A stretch of 64,000 nucleotides of DNA from Alkalicoccus chagannorensis DSM 18086 (GTDB taxonomy: Bacteria; Bacillota; Bacilli; Bacillales; Salisediminibacteriaceae): contig NZ_AUCK01000006.1 of NCBI RefSeq assembly GCF_000429725.1, forward strand, positions 62,001 through 126,000, in the 5' to 3' direction. Of this stretch, positions 42,132 to 50,303 are shown piece after piece (the first letter of the stretch is position 1; every line of letters begins with the position of its first letter). A model generated the notes under the pieces. It saw nothing but the letters and a program-made list of their open reading frames with translations, was not told where the DNA came from and did no database searches. The position numbers were made by a program, and so were the translations under genes.

Positions 42132-42473
42132 TTACATGAACCAGACGGCAGCGGCGGAGAACAAGGAGAGCAGCAGGAGCACCAAGGACGGAATACGTTT
42201 CGAGAGCGGGTTTTTGACTTTGGCGTGCGCTGCCTGGGCGCATCCCATCAGGAAAGCCATCATCAGCGCGGGCACCGGGATGAGCACGGGAAACCACAGT
42301 CCGGCAACAAGCAGCGTAGAGAGCACCATTTTTGCCGCACCGACCATGTTCCGCACAAGCGGCGGCAGGTTATACTCCTGGAACTCCTTGACGATATTAT
42401 CAAACCGGAATACCCAGACGACGACAATCGAGACGGCAATAATCAGATTCGACAGTATGACGAGAGCGAACAA
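42132..42473 (-). CDS. DoxX-like four-span membrane protein
   Basis: A TTG start at 42473 is placed by AGGAGGTG 42481-42488 upstream; the longer frame has no start signal. The 113-aa protein has four hydrophobic segments (about residues 4-25, 48-64, 66-84, 94-112), with NLPPLVRNMVGAAKMVLS in the second loop as in DoxX-type proteins. Function in this group is poorly known. Confidence 0.65.
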   Translation of the reverse strand: MFALVILSNLIIAVSIVVVWVFRFDNIVKEFQEYNLPPLVRNMVGAAKMVLSTLLVAGLWFPVLIPVPALMMAFLMGCAQAAHAKVKNPLSKRIPSLVLLLLSLFSAAAVWFM

Positions 42474-42670
42474 CGGCAAGCACCTCCTGCATTCATTTTG
42501 GTGATCGATCCTGATTGGAAACGGAGATCTGCCAGTATATATTCTATGCCCGGAAAAGAAAAACCGAAACGCCAAAAACACAGGACTAACGTGGAATGTT
42601 TTATCTTCCTTATTTGTAAAAAAATAATAAAATAAACGAGCGAGCTCAAAAAAGGAATGGGAGGTGCTGG

Positions 42671-42766
42671 ATGAACAGAAGCATACTGTACCTACTGATC
42701 GCCGCTGCAGGCTTGGCGCTGAGTGTGTTCGTGCTGATTCCACTCTTTGGCAATCCGTTTACATGA
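42671..42766 (+). CDS. 31-aa single-span membrane micro-protein, PLFGNP type (copy 2)
   Basis: ATG 42671 follows GGGAGGTG. The protein has a hydrophobic helix at about 5-24 and the ending LIPLFGNPFT, like the 31-aa protein at 41871. A hairpin GGGCCCTCTCC/GGAGAAGGCTCC follows at about 42775. The two copies flank the minus-strand DoxX-like gene. Confidence 0.65.
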   Translation: MNRSILYLLIAAAGLALSVFVLIPLFGNPFT

Positions 42767-42865
42767 CAAACCGGGGCCCTCTCCAGCATGGAGAAGGCTC
42801 CGACCTCGTTACGGTGGATCCGCTTCATCGACAACCTGCCCCTCGCCGGCGCCGAACAATCTCGT

Positions 42866-44113
42866 TTATTCTCTAAGTCGGAGAGTGAGAAAGCGTCGAC
42901 GACCTACCTGCAGGAGCATGCCGTCACGGAGGTTCACTGACGTATCAGGGGAGGGCATCGTCTCTCCATCTATACGGACTCCGCGGTTTTCGATCATCCG
43001 GCGGGCTTCTGTCCGGGAAGCGAGCATGCCGGTATCGGCGAGCAGCTGCGGGAGCGGGACAGAAGCATCGCCTTCCCAAAGATGCTCTGGAATGTCGTTG
43101 GGCCGCCCGTGATTCTGAAAGACGGTGTTAAACTGCGCTTCTGCCTGTTCGGCTGCGTCTCTGCCGTGGTACATCGTAGTGATCCGACCGGCAAGTGCTG
43201 CTTTGGCAGCCCGAGGGTGAAGGGAGCCATCGGCCAGGCCGGCTTCCACCGCTGCCACTTCATCGGGGCCCGCATCGGTGGCGAGCGTCCAGTATTTCAT
43301 CATCAAAGCATCCGGAATGGACATCGTCTTGCCGAACATGTCCGCCGGCGCGTCATCGATGCCGATGTAATTCTTTTTGGACTTCGACATTTTTTCCTGA
43401 CCGTCGAGGCCTTCCAATAGCGGCAGCAGCAGGACGGCCTGCTTTTCTCTGCCGAGGCGCTCCTGGAAATGACGTCCCATCAGCGTGTTGTAATGCTGAT
43501 CCGTGCCGCCGAGCTCAACATCTGATTCGAGAACGACGGAATCGTAGCCCTGCATCACCGGGTAGAAAAATTCATGCAGCGCAATCGGCTTGCCGAGCGC
43601 CGTCCGCTCGTCGAAGTCGTCCCGCTCCAGCAGGCGGGCGACGGTGATCTGGCCGGCAAGCTGGATGACCTCCTCAAACTGGAGCTTGGCCAGCCAGGAC
43701 GAATTGAAAAAGACGGCCAGCTTCGACGCATCGAGTACCTTGCCGAACTGCGCCGTGTACGTGGCGGCATTCGCTTTCACCTCTTCTTCGGACAGTGGGG
43801 CCCGTGCGGTGGATTTGCCGGTCGGATCCCCGATGCGGCCGGTGAAATCCCCGATCAGCAGCTGTACTTGATGACCGAAATCCTGAAATTGCCGCAGCTT
43901 CTGCAGTACGACCGTATGACCGAGATGCACGTCCGGCGCGGACGGATCCAAACCGAGCTTCACGCGCAGCGGCCGGTCTTCGAGCAGTGAGGCGGCGATT
44001 TTTTCTGCGAGCGCGTCATCCGGGATGATCTCGGCGGCACCCTGAGTAAGCACCTCCAGCTGCTCCTGAAGCTGCTTCTGCTGGGCGTGGGTTAATTGTT
44101 CTTGTTTCTTCAT
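42866..44113 (-). CDS. tyrZ: Tyrosyl-tRNA synthetase, type 2 (TyrZ-like)
   Basis: ATG 44113 follows ACAGGAGGAG. The 415-aa class I synthetase has HLGH (HIGH motif, about residue 70) and KMSKS (in QEKMSKSKKNY). KMSKS rather than KFGKT marks the TyrZ type of Bacillus. The C-terminal 60 residues form an S4 tRNA-binding domain. It charges tRNA-Tyr. A tyrosine T-box lies in its leader and a MarR gene upstream, the same order as ywaE-tyrZ of B. subtilis. Confidence 0.93.
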   Translation of the reverse strand: MKKQEQLTHAQQKQLQEQLEVLTQGAAEIIPDDALAEKIAASLLEDRPLRVKLGLDPSAPDVHLGHTVVLQKLRQFQDFGHQVQLLIGDFTGRIGDPTGKSTARAPLSEEEVKANAATYTAQFGKVLDASKLAVFFNSSWLAKLQFEEVIQLAGQITVARLLERDDFDERTALGKPIALHEFFYPVMQGYDSVVLESDVELGGTDQHYNTLMGRHFQERLGREKQAVLLLPLLEGLDGQEKMSKSKKNYIGIDDAPADMFGKTMSIPDALMMKYWTLATDAGPDEVAAVEAGLADGSLHPRAAKAALAGRITTMYHGRDAAEQAEAQFNTVFQNHGRPNDIPEHLWEGDASVPLPQLLADTGMLASRTEARRMIENRGVRIDGETMPSPDTSVNLRDGMLLQVGRRRFLTLRLRE

Positions 44114-44117
44114 TCTT

Positions 44118-44340
44118 TTTCTCCTCCTGTAACAACAAAATAAGCCCCTGTCTCTGAAGGGCGCAGACGTCCTGCGCGGTACCACCTTCATTGAAACAGA
44201 AGCTTCCTCTCCTGCCGGTAACGGCGGCGGCCGTCCGCAATGTGCGGAACGCTCGGAAGACGTACTTCGGATGCTGTGTGTGTACCGGCTTCCAGCACCG
44301 CCGGCTCTCTGTTACAGGGACACAGCCCCTACTCCATCCT
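44118..44340 (-). promoter_or_regulatory. Tyrosine T-box leader of tyrZ
   Basis: Read on the minus strand: AGAGAGCCGG and GGTGCTGGAAGCCGG of Stem I, the specifier region GAAGTACGTCTTCCGAGC with TAC (Tyr) in the loop, and the T-box core AAGGTGGTACCGCG, then a terminator stem with GGGGCTTATTTTG before the gene. Uncharged tRNA-Tyr is expected to allow read-through. Confidence 0.92.
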
Positions 44341-44838
44341 TCGTCCATGCGCATCCTGCCCGAGCCGCGTCAGCAGCCCGGCCAGTATTTCCTGCTCCTC
44401 TCCGGTTAAGGGAGAGGCGAATTGTTTTTCCACTTCATGAAAGGCCGGCAGCACGGAGGCGATCGTTTCGGTGCCTGTTTCCGTCAGCTCCACGAAGGTG
44501 CGCCGACGATCCCGGACATCCCGGCGCCGAACGCAGTATGCATGTTTCTCGAGTGTCTTCATCGCATTGCTCACCGTGGCTTTCGATACCCCGGCCGAGG
44601 CGGCCAGCTCCGAAGTCTCCATCGCCCCGAACATCCATAGGTCATACAGCATGGAAAAGGTTGTCCACGACAATCCTCTCGAGGTGAGGACTTCCCGCTC
44701 CGCCTGCAGCCGCAGCTGCTGCGCAGCCCGGTACAGGCTCGTCGTGACGGCGGCAGCCTCTGCATTCAGGTTCTCAGGCTGGCGCTGCCGGCGCGCGCGT
44801 ACATCCGGGTGATCCGATCGACCATAATACAACGACAT
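44329..44838 (-). CDS. MarR-family transcriptional regulator (YwaE-like position)
   Basis: The 169-aa protein has a winged helix at about residues 60-130 (ETSELAASAGVSKATVSNAMKTLEKHAYCVRRRDVRDRRRTFVELTETG) with the DxRxxxxxLT wing typical of MarR. ATG 44838 lies close to GGAGGGGGG. It ends right where the T-box begins, so it may be read into tyrZ as in Bacillus. Confidence 0.9.
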   Translation of the reverse strand: MSLYYGRSDHPDVRARRQRQPENLNAEAAAVTTSLYRAAQQLRLQAEREVLTSRGLSWTTFSMLYDLWMFGAMETSELAASAGVSKATVSNAMKTLEKHAYCVRRRDVRDRRRTFVELTETGTETIASVLPAFHEVEKQFASPLTGEEQEILAGLLTRLGQDAHGRRME

Positions 44839-44877
44839 CCCCCCTCCATCAAATTATCAAAATCATTAGCATTGAAA

Positions 44878-45145
44878 CGATAGTAACGTATTTCATCGAA
44901 GAAAGCAAGAGGAGAAAAAGCAATGGGCTGCAACGGACAGAGACTGAGTTGTGCTTGGACAGGAACTTCCGTGGGTCCGAACCGTCTGTGACAGCACAGA
45001 AGCTTCCTTGCGTGCACGTAATTAGAGCCTATATCCCCAAGCACCTCTGGTCCCCGGGTGCAGCGGCAGCCACGGAAAAAGAGGGAGTCGGAGGTTTTGA
45101 TCGGAGTTGGTGGATCTGGGGAGGATCTGGGCATCTGCTGCGGAG
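44878..45145. other. Spacer upstream of the MarR gene
   Basis: No gene supported. AT-rich near 44850-44900, where the MarR promoter should lie, then GC-rich DNA leading into the 21-bp array. Confidence 0.4.
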
Positions 45146-45332
45146 CGGACACTCGCGGGAGCCGCTCGGATGTTCGGCGAACGTGGGCGGACACTCAGCG
45201 GGAGCGGGCGGACACTCTGGAGAGAAGAGCGGACGTTCAGGCGCTGGGCGGTCATTCAGCAGGGCCCGGCGGACGTTCAGCACGAAGGAACGGTCACTCA
45301 GAGAGAACGAGCGGTCATCCAGCGATGGAGCC
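45146..45332. repeat. Nine-unit 21-bp tandem array A
   Basis: Units begin CGGWC at 45146, 45167, 45188, 45209, 45230, 45249, 45270, 45291 and 45312. All are 21 bp except the fifth, which is 19 bp. The consensus start is CGG(A/T)C(A/G)(C/T)TCAG. The same nine starts and the same short fifth unit occur in array B at 54819. Confidence 0.85.
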
Positions 45333-45447
45333 GCTTGCCCTCCAATCCAAACGATCCAACCGTCTGTTACCCAAACCCTTCCGGTTTACGGCTGCCGGTG
45401 CAGCCGCCGGAGGAGCGGATCGCTGAGGCCTGGATTTTTTCATTTAC

Positions 45448-45493
45448 ACAAAAACGCTTCCGAGGACCCGTTCTGGATCATCGGAAGCGTTTT
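45448..45493. terminator. Bidirectional terminator, AACGCTTCCGA type (second copy)
   Basis: AAAAACGCTTCCGAGGACCC and GGATCATCGGAAGCG form the stem; T-run TTTTTT on plus, AAAAA before it gives Ts on minus. Closely similar to 28300-28340. Confidence 0.75.
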
Positions 45494-45508
45494 TTGCTTG
45501 GCAGCCTT

Positions 45509-45610
45509 TCATTTTTTTAGAACAAGATAGAGAACGAGCGACAGACAGCCGATCATCACAAGAACGACAGTCCCAATCAGCAGGATCCCTGAAACACCTA
45601 TACTCGTCAT
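45509..45610 (-). CDS. 33-aa single-span membrane protein
   Basis: ATG 45610 follows AACGGAGGTGAGCAG, a strong site. The product MTSIGVSGILLIGTVVLVMI then GCLSLVLYLVLKK is one long hydrophobic segment with a Lys-Lys end. Stop TGA at 45509. Resembles the many small membrane peptides of Firmicutes; function unknown. Confidence 0.6.
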   Translation of the reverse strand: MTSIGVSGILLIGTVVLVMIGCLSLVLYLVLKK

Positions 45611-45640
45611 CTGCTCACCTCCGTTTCTTATGTTGAAGTG

Positions 45641-47020
45641 TTAGTCCCGCACAGGTATGACGTCGTCGTGAGTTTCCAGCTTTCGGTAGCCGTTCAGCTG
45701 CACCCCCGATTCGGATGTTCCTTCCGGTGCTTCTTCAAACTGCATCTCCGATTCGTAGGAAAGGATGCGGGAATCGTCTAATTCGGAGAGCATCCAATAC
45801 ATCTCCTCTTCCCACCGCTGGCCATCGGCGTCGACGATAAACGGGGAGGCGCTGCTTCCTGCCTGCTGCATTCCTTCCAGCCTGACATCATATTCAAGGA
45901 TCTCATAGGCCCGATCCGGATCGGGGTCTTCCTGGATGCGCACCGAAGCGCCATTCTCTTCTTTTGAGAGAGAAGCCGTGACCTCGTGACCTTCCACCTC
46001 CCAGGAGAGCGTCTCCGAGGTGTCGTCCCATGGGATGAACGTATCGACGTCTTCCCAGAGGATGGAGTGCCCCGGCACCAGCTCCAGCGCTCCGGAGACA
46101 TCCAGGTCTACCACGGGCTCGAACACGGCGGAGGTAGGCGCAAAGCCATCCTCTTCCACGAAATCCTGGACAGCGAAAAGCGGGGACTCCAGCTCACGGC
46201 CGTTGATCCGCAGCGCATCAAACTCGACGGCGAGCGTCTCGTCCTGCAGCCGCTGTTCGAAATGAAGTTCGACCGAGGTGGGACCGTATTCCAGTGCCGT
46301 AAAGCGGAAATCATGCCCGTTCCAGGATACGTCCTGATCCAGGGGTTCCATGCTTCGTTCATGCCGGGTAATTGGTACGGTCCAGGACCAGTCTCCTTCC
46401 ACGACGGTATCCGGTTCTATAAAATCATCCTGGAGCTGATCGAGCGTCAGAGTCAGTTCGGCTTCTGCTGCTCCGACAGGCGGCAGCTCCAGTCTGCCGG
46501 ACGTCGCGTCTTCGGTCTCGTCGATCGTCAACCTGCCGGTAACAGGCGAGCCGATCACTTCCTCTTCAAACACAGTCTCCTCATCGACGTGGAAATGCTC
46601 CGGCTGCATCAAATCGGCTTCGCCGGCACCCTCCATTTCGTAATACAGCCAGGTAGCATCTGTGTCCGCGACGGCACCGGTGATAGTGATTGTCACCTCT
46701 TCCGATTCCGATTCGATCGCGAGTGGTTCACCCCATTCGGATTCGAGCAGAGCTTCCCGCTGGTCGACCTGCTCGTCTTGGTACTCGTCGAAGAACAAGT
46801 CCATCGGCTGCCAGCCGCCGGCTGCCGCGGCCGTACCAATCCCGGCAATCGCTGCTGCCGCGAGACTGATCGGTTTCCAGAAACGTCGAGGACGAGGGAG
46901 AGATTTGGCCGTACGGGCTTCGACGCGGCTGCGCCATCCGGAGGGAACCTCTACGTGATGCAGCGCGGCATCCAGCTCCGGCAGTCGCTCCGTTTCGTTC
47001 CGGTGATTGTTGGTCGTCAT
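45641..47020 (-). CDS. DUF4179-type anti-sigma/sensor membrane protein
   Basis: The 459-aa protein has a basic cytoplasmic start, a membrane span at about residues 50-68 (ISLAAAAIAGIGTAAAAGG) and a large very acidic outside part. The DUF4179 pattern appears after the span (VDQREALLESEWGEPLAIESESEEVTITITGAVADTDATWLYYEMEG). It overlaps the sigma gene by 4 bp (ATGA). This makes it the likely anti-sigma partner of the upstream ECF factor. Confidence 0.82.
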   Translation of the reverse strand: MTTNNHRNETERLPELDAALHHVEVPSGWRSRVEARTAKSLPRPRRFWKPISLAAAAIAGIGTAAAAGGWQPMDLFFDEYQDEQVDQREALLESEWGEPLAIESESEEVTITITGAVADTDATWLYYEMEGAGEADLMQPEHFHVDEETVFEEEVIGSPVTGRLTIDETEDATSGRLELPPVGAAEAELTLTLDQLQDDFIEPDTVVEGDWSWTVPITRHERSMEPLDQDVSWNGHDFRFTALEYGPTSVELHFEQRLQDETLAVEFDALRINGRELESPLFAVQDFVEEDGFAPTSAVFEPVVDLDVSGALELVPGHSILWEDVDTFIPWDDTSETLSWEVEGHEVTASLSKEENGASVRIQEDPDPDRAYEILEYDVRLEGMQQAGSSASPFIVDADGQRWEEEMYWMLSELDDSRILSYESEMQFEEAPEGTSESGVQLNGYRKLETHDDVIPVRD

Positions 47021-47565
47021 TGTCCGGATCCTCCTTTCTCTCTCGTCTGACTGTCATAGGCACGTGCTTCCTGCTGCCGGATCGCTGCTCTGGCGCGGTG
47101 CACTTTCGATTTTACGGCGGAAGCACTCGTCTGGTACGCTGCGGCAATCTCTTCGTACGTATAGCCGCCGGTGTATTGCAGCAGCAGCCAGTCGCGTTCC
47201 TCGGGCTCCAGCGGCTCCAGCATATCTGCGAGTTCCACTTGGCCGAAGCCTTCTTCCTGCACAGCGGCCCGGGACTGAACTGCTTCATTCATCGGGACCG
47301 AGGTATTCCGCCGATAAACGGCGGTGCATTCATGGAGGTAGATCCGGATAAACCACGTTTCAAAGTAGGCCGGCTCCCGCAGCTGCTCGATCTTCTCGAC
47401 AGCCTGGACAATCGCATTATGCAGCGCATCTTCTATGTCTTCGGTGCGCTTCAGGCGGCTGGCCCCGAGCCGGAAGAGCATCGTTTCTTTCGTCTCCATC
47501 CAGTCCAGGAGGCGATCCCAGCGGCCCCGGCGCAGCTCGCGCACCAGTTTTTTTGTCGGTTGCAT
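47017..47565 (-). CDS. ECF sigma factor
   Basis: The 182-aa protein has region 2 (about residues 28-95: TEDIEDALHNAIVQAVEKIEQLREPAYFETWFIRIYLHECTAVYRR) and region 4 (about 118-165: LEPEERDWLLLQYTGGYTYEEIAAAYQTSASAVKSKVHRARAAI). ATG follows GAAAGGGGGAAGC. Second ECF system of the window, again coupled to a membrane partner. Confidence 0.9.
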   Translation of the reverse strand: MQPTKKLVRELRRGRWDRLLDWMETKETMLFRLGASRLKRTEDIEDALHNAIVQAVEKIEQLREPAYFETWFIRIYLHECTAVYRRNTSVPMNEAVQSRAAVQEEGFGQVELADMLEPLEPEERDWLLLQYTGGYTYEEIAAAYQTSASAVKSKVHRARAAIRQQEARAYDSQTREKGGSGQ

Positions 47566-47843
47566 GTGCTTCCCCCTTTCGTTCGCTGTCTATTAGATGC
47601 ATGAGCAGGCAGCATCGTTGCAAAAAAATAAAAAAGTTCGCGCAGCACGGCATTTCCCTTCATGGAGCGCGTTTCAGGGAGACCTGTCGTGACGGATGGG
47701 AAGAGCTTTGGTTTGAATATAGCAAAAAGTGTAAATAACGACGAAGAGGATCCTGGATCGATCCATCGGAATGCCGATGCATTTCCGTTAAACGGTATCC
47801 GTGATTCGCGGATAAGCCGACCGCCATAAAGGAGCGATGTGCA
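47566..47843. other. Spacer upstream of the ECF gene
   Basis: No gene seen. A palindromic ATTCGCGGATA and promoter-like AT stretches precede the two small plus-strand genes. Confidence 0.35.
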
Positions 47844-47930
47844 GTGGAATGGTATTATTGGGCGCTGATTGCCCTGTTTCTATTGTCTGTCCTATATAAG
47901 GTAAGAAGGTATAAGAAAAAAATAGAATAG
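47844..47930 (+). CDS. 28-aa membrane peptide
   Basis: GTG 47844 follows AAAGGAGCGATG. The product VEWYYWALIALFLLSVLYKV then RRYKKKIE has one span and a basic end, giving a clear topology with the C-terminus inside. The stop is 16 bp before the next start, whose own ribosome binding site begins right after it. Confidence 0.5.
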   Translation: MEWYYWALIALFLLSVLYKVRRYKKKIE

Positions 47931-47946
47931 AAAGGAGACGATAAGG

Positions 47947-48117
47947 ATGATGAGTAAAGACGCCTTTCTCTATATTTTCGTGTATCCCGTTTTTGCACTG
48001 GCGCTGGCCCTTGGTCTGCCCGCCCTCTTCGGTGGGACGATGTATCTTTCTACGTTGACAGCCCCCGCTGCTCTGCTCATTTTAGGGATTTACAAGGTGA
48101 CAACCAAGAAGGAGTGA
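47947..48117 (+). CDS. 56-aa membrane protein, two spans
   Basis: ATG 47947 (or 47950) follows AAAGGAGACGATAAGG. Spans lie at about residues 8-27 and 36-48, and it ends KVTTKKE. Coupled to the 28-aa peptide gene upstream. No family recognised. Confidence 0.6.
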   Translation: MMSKDAFLYIFVYPVFALALALGLPALFGGTMYLSTLTAPAALLILGIYKVTTKKE

Positions 48118-48235
48118 AGCCGTCAGCATCAACGAATGCACACCTGTAGATCGAAGCCCTATTTTTCACTATGTAGAATAAGCCTCGTGACAGGAAAGCG
48201 GCAGGAGGACATCAGCTTCTCCGCACACAAAACCA

Positions 48236-48267
48236 CGCCGGAAGCGTCTCTGCTTCCGGCGTGGTTC
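48236..48267 (-). terminator. Hairpin after the 60-aa membrane protein gene
   Basis: CACGCCGGAAGC and GCTTCCGGCGTG pair across a 7-nt loop, with GTTTTG on the minus strand. Confidence 0.65.
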
Positions 48268-48300
48268 CTGCCATTGGATCCGGGCTGCCATCCCGGGCGA

Positions 48301-48483
48301 TTACCGTTCTTTCTTCTCCGGTGGCTTCATCTCGTCGGGAGGGGCTGCGTGGTTTTTCGACCGAATCAGGCCCATCCCTCTCAAAAAAGCGACCATGGCA
48401 GCAAGAGAGACAGCCGACAGGACAACGACACTCAGCAGGACGATGGAAATTTCCCAAAACGCGGTAGAGAACAGACCGGTCAT
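48301..48483 (-). CDS. 60-aa single-span membrane protein
   Basis: The frame begins MTGLFSTAFWEISIVLLSVV with one span (about residues 8-32), followed by a hydrophilic tail rich in Pro, Lys and Glu. GGATGTGATAGG upstream is a fair ribosome binding site. Terminated by the hairpin at 48236. Family unknown. Confidence 0.6.
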   Translation of the reverse strand: MTGLFSTAFWEISIVLLSVVVLSAVSLAAMVAFLRGMGLIRSKNHAAPPDEMKPPEKKER

Positions 48484-48573
48484 CCTATCACATCCTCGAT
48501 TATCATTCGCACGGATGAAAATATACTTCTTCTTATGCTATTCCCGTATTCTGCCAATGTTAACCGTGAACGT

Positions 48574-49167
48574 TTACGGCCGCAGCCCTTTTTCGAAAAT
48601 GCGCCATGTTGTCTGCAGCAGTTCCTGTCGTGCTTCGGCATTTTCCACCCAGCGGCGGTCGGTCGCGTTCATGATGCCGTCCATCAGAGCGAAGTAGGCG
48701 AGTTCCAGCTCGTGCGCGCTGATTTCCGGGTCGAGCGTCCCGTCTGCATGGGCTTCTTCTGCCACCTGGGAAACGATCCTTCCCAATTTCACATTACCCC
48801 GATCGACAGCATCCTGGACGAGCTCGGCGACACTGGGCGCCGGGAGCAGCATGAACGACTGCAGGAACCGCAGGTACTTCGTGTCGGAAAAATAGGCTTC
48901 CAGCTGATTCTCCAGCATGACATACAGCCGGTCGAGCGGCGGACGCCCGGATGCGTGCAGCTCCGCCTCGCGGATTAAGGATTCATAGTGGTCCGTCACG
49001 AGACGCAGCGCATCTTCAAAGATAGCGAGCTTGCTTTCGTAATGAGCGTAAATGGAAGGTTTTTTAATACCGGCAGCCGAAGCGATCTGGGCCATCGACG
49101 CCGCTTCATAGCCGTGCTGCGTAAACAAATCGACCGCAGCCAGGACGATCTTCTCTTTGGTAGACAT
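48574..49167 (-). CDS. TetR-family regulator of the small multidrug exporter
   Basis: ATG 49167 follows AAAGAGAGGTGCC. The 197-aa protein has the TetR helix-turn-helix (residues about 5-50: TKEKIVLAAVDLFTQHGYEAASMAQIASAAGIKKPSIYAHYESKLAIFE). The C-terminal ligand domain is helical. It is divergent from the exporter gene at 49273 with a dyad between them, the usual arrangement for efflux control. Confidence 0.9.
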   Translation of the reverse strand: MSTKEKIVLAAVDLFTQHGYEAASMAQIASAAGIKKPSIYAHYESKLAIFEDALRLVTDHYESLIREAELHASGRPPLDRLYVMLENQLEAYFSDTKYLRFLQSFMLLPAPSVAELVQDAVDRGNVKLGRIVSQVAEEAHADGTLDPEISAHELELAYFALMDGIMNATDRRWVENAEARQELLQTTWRIFEKGLRP

Positions 49168-49216
49168 GGAGGCACCTCTCTTTACAACAATGCTCCTTCT
49201 AGTATACACTAAAAAG

Positions 49217-49236
49217 ACTACCGACCGTTCGTTAGT
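49217..49236. promoter_or_regulatory. TetR-type operator dyad
   Basis: ACTACCGACCGTTCGTTAGT is an imperfect palindrome (16 of 20 positions symmetric) between the divergent tetR and exporter genes. The form ACTnACnGACCGGTnCGTnAGT is common for TetR repressors. Confidence 0.6.
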
Positions 49237-49272
49237 TTTTAAAAAGAACGAAATCATAGAGGAGGTGCGGTG

Positions 49273-49707
49273 ATGTGGGATTACATTGTGATGAGTGCAA
49301 CGGCGTGGCTGCTCGGGTTCCTGCCAATCTTCGAAATTTACCTGGCAGTGCCTGCGGCGATTGGAATGGGGCTCGATCCGGTCTCGGCCGTTTTATGGGG
49401 GACCTTCGGTAATTTTGTTACCATCCCGTTCCTCGTTTACTGCTACAGCCTCATGACGAAAATCAACTGGATGCACCGCTGGCTCCTTCGTATGGCCGAT
49501 TCGAAATTCAGCCGCCGGATGAGAGACCGCGGTTTTTTATATGTGCTGCTCGCCACTCCGCTGATCGGCGCCTGGGCTGTCGGGGTTGTCGGCAAGGTAG
49601 CCGACATGGATAAAGCCCGGCTGTTTCTTTCGTCGCTGCTCTCGATCTTTCTCTGCGGCGTCGTCATCGCTTTTTTCACCGTGACCGGGATCGAACTTTT
49701 CAGCTGA
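49273..49707 (+). CDS. Small multidrug export protein (PF06695 type)
   Basis: ATG 49273 follows GAGGAGGTGCGG. The 144-aa membrane protein has about five hydrophobic segments and the family's conserved start region with ELPxxEIxLAVP-like FLPIFEIYLAVPAAIGMGLDPVSAVLWGTFGN. Members were linked to drug export, though evidence is limited. Controlled by the divergent TetR. Confidence 0.85.
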   Translation: MWDYIVMSATAWLLGFLPIFEIYLAVPAAIGMGLDPVSAVLWGTFGNFVTIPFLVYCYSLMTKINWMHRWLLRMADSKFSRRMRDRGFLYVLLATPLIGAWAVGVVGKVADMDKARLFLSSLLSIFLCGVVIAFFTVTGIELFS

Positions 49708-49731
49708 CAGGCCAGAAACTCTATATGGAAA

Positions 49732-49775
49732 TGACCGGCCTGCTGATACTACGGCAGCGTCGGTTTTTCGTTTTT
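49732..49775 (+). terminator. Terminator after exporter gene
   Basis: ACCGGCCTGCTG and CAGCGTCGGT form an imperfect stem, then TTTTTCGTTTTTT. Confidence 0.65.
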
Positions 49776-50303
49776 TGAGGAGATTATTTCCTCTCTCGGG
49801 CGGATCCGTCCGCTGCTTGTCTCAAAAGTGGCAGGAAGCGGCGGCATTGCAGATGAAAGAAGCTCAAATGTGCTGCGAACTGTCTCAAAAAAAGCAGCGT
49901 GGCTCAAAAATTCCGCGAGGAGACCCGCCTGTGATGGAAAGCCGCCCCCCTTTACCTAATGAAGCGGCGCAAAATCCCAGCAGACCGACCCGCTTCTGTA
50001 TCCGAAAATGGTAGAAGTCGATGTTTCGTGAAACAAAAGAAGATTCATAAGAAGGAATCAGCAGCTTCGAGCACTTTGCGTAAAGCACGACATTTTTCCT
50101 TCAAAAATCACACATACCAACTTTTGTATTAGAGTCAAAAGTCCTTTATTTTCTGTCGAATGTTTGGAAAATCAACATGGATTATTCCTGAATACCTTAT
50201 GAATAGCGTGTTTCCGGTTTATTTTCAGCAGGATGGAGGTATAGACCGGAAACAGAGAACCAACTTACGTTGTGGTTCTAAATGCTTGGTTGGGGGAGTG
50301 GAC
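49776..50303. other. 530-bp spacer before the GGDEF-EAL gene
   Basis: No supported gene: frames of 60-80 codons here lack start signals. The last 150 bp are AT-rich and hold the promoter region. No match to the c-di-GMP riboswitch consensus was seen. Confidence 0.5.

Noticed and set aside
45029-45283. An 84-codon Pro/Arg-rich minus-strand frame over array A
   Set aside because: The heptapeptide pattern is only the 21-bp repeat read as codons; no start signal. Kept as a possibility inside the array finding.
45146-45332. The 21-bp array considered as CRISPR
   Set aside because: Units are directly adjacent with no unique spacers, are too short and degenerate, and no cas gene is near.
50100-50303. 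A c-di-GMP riboswitch in the leader of the GGDEF-EAL gene
   Set aside because: The leader lacks the conserved GGCAAACC and CACGCA blocks of the type I class.
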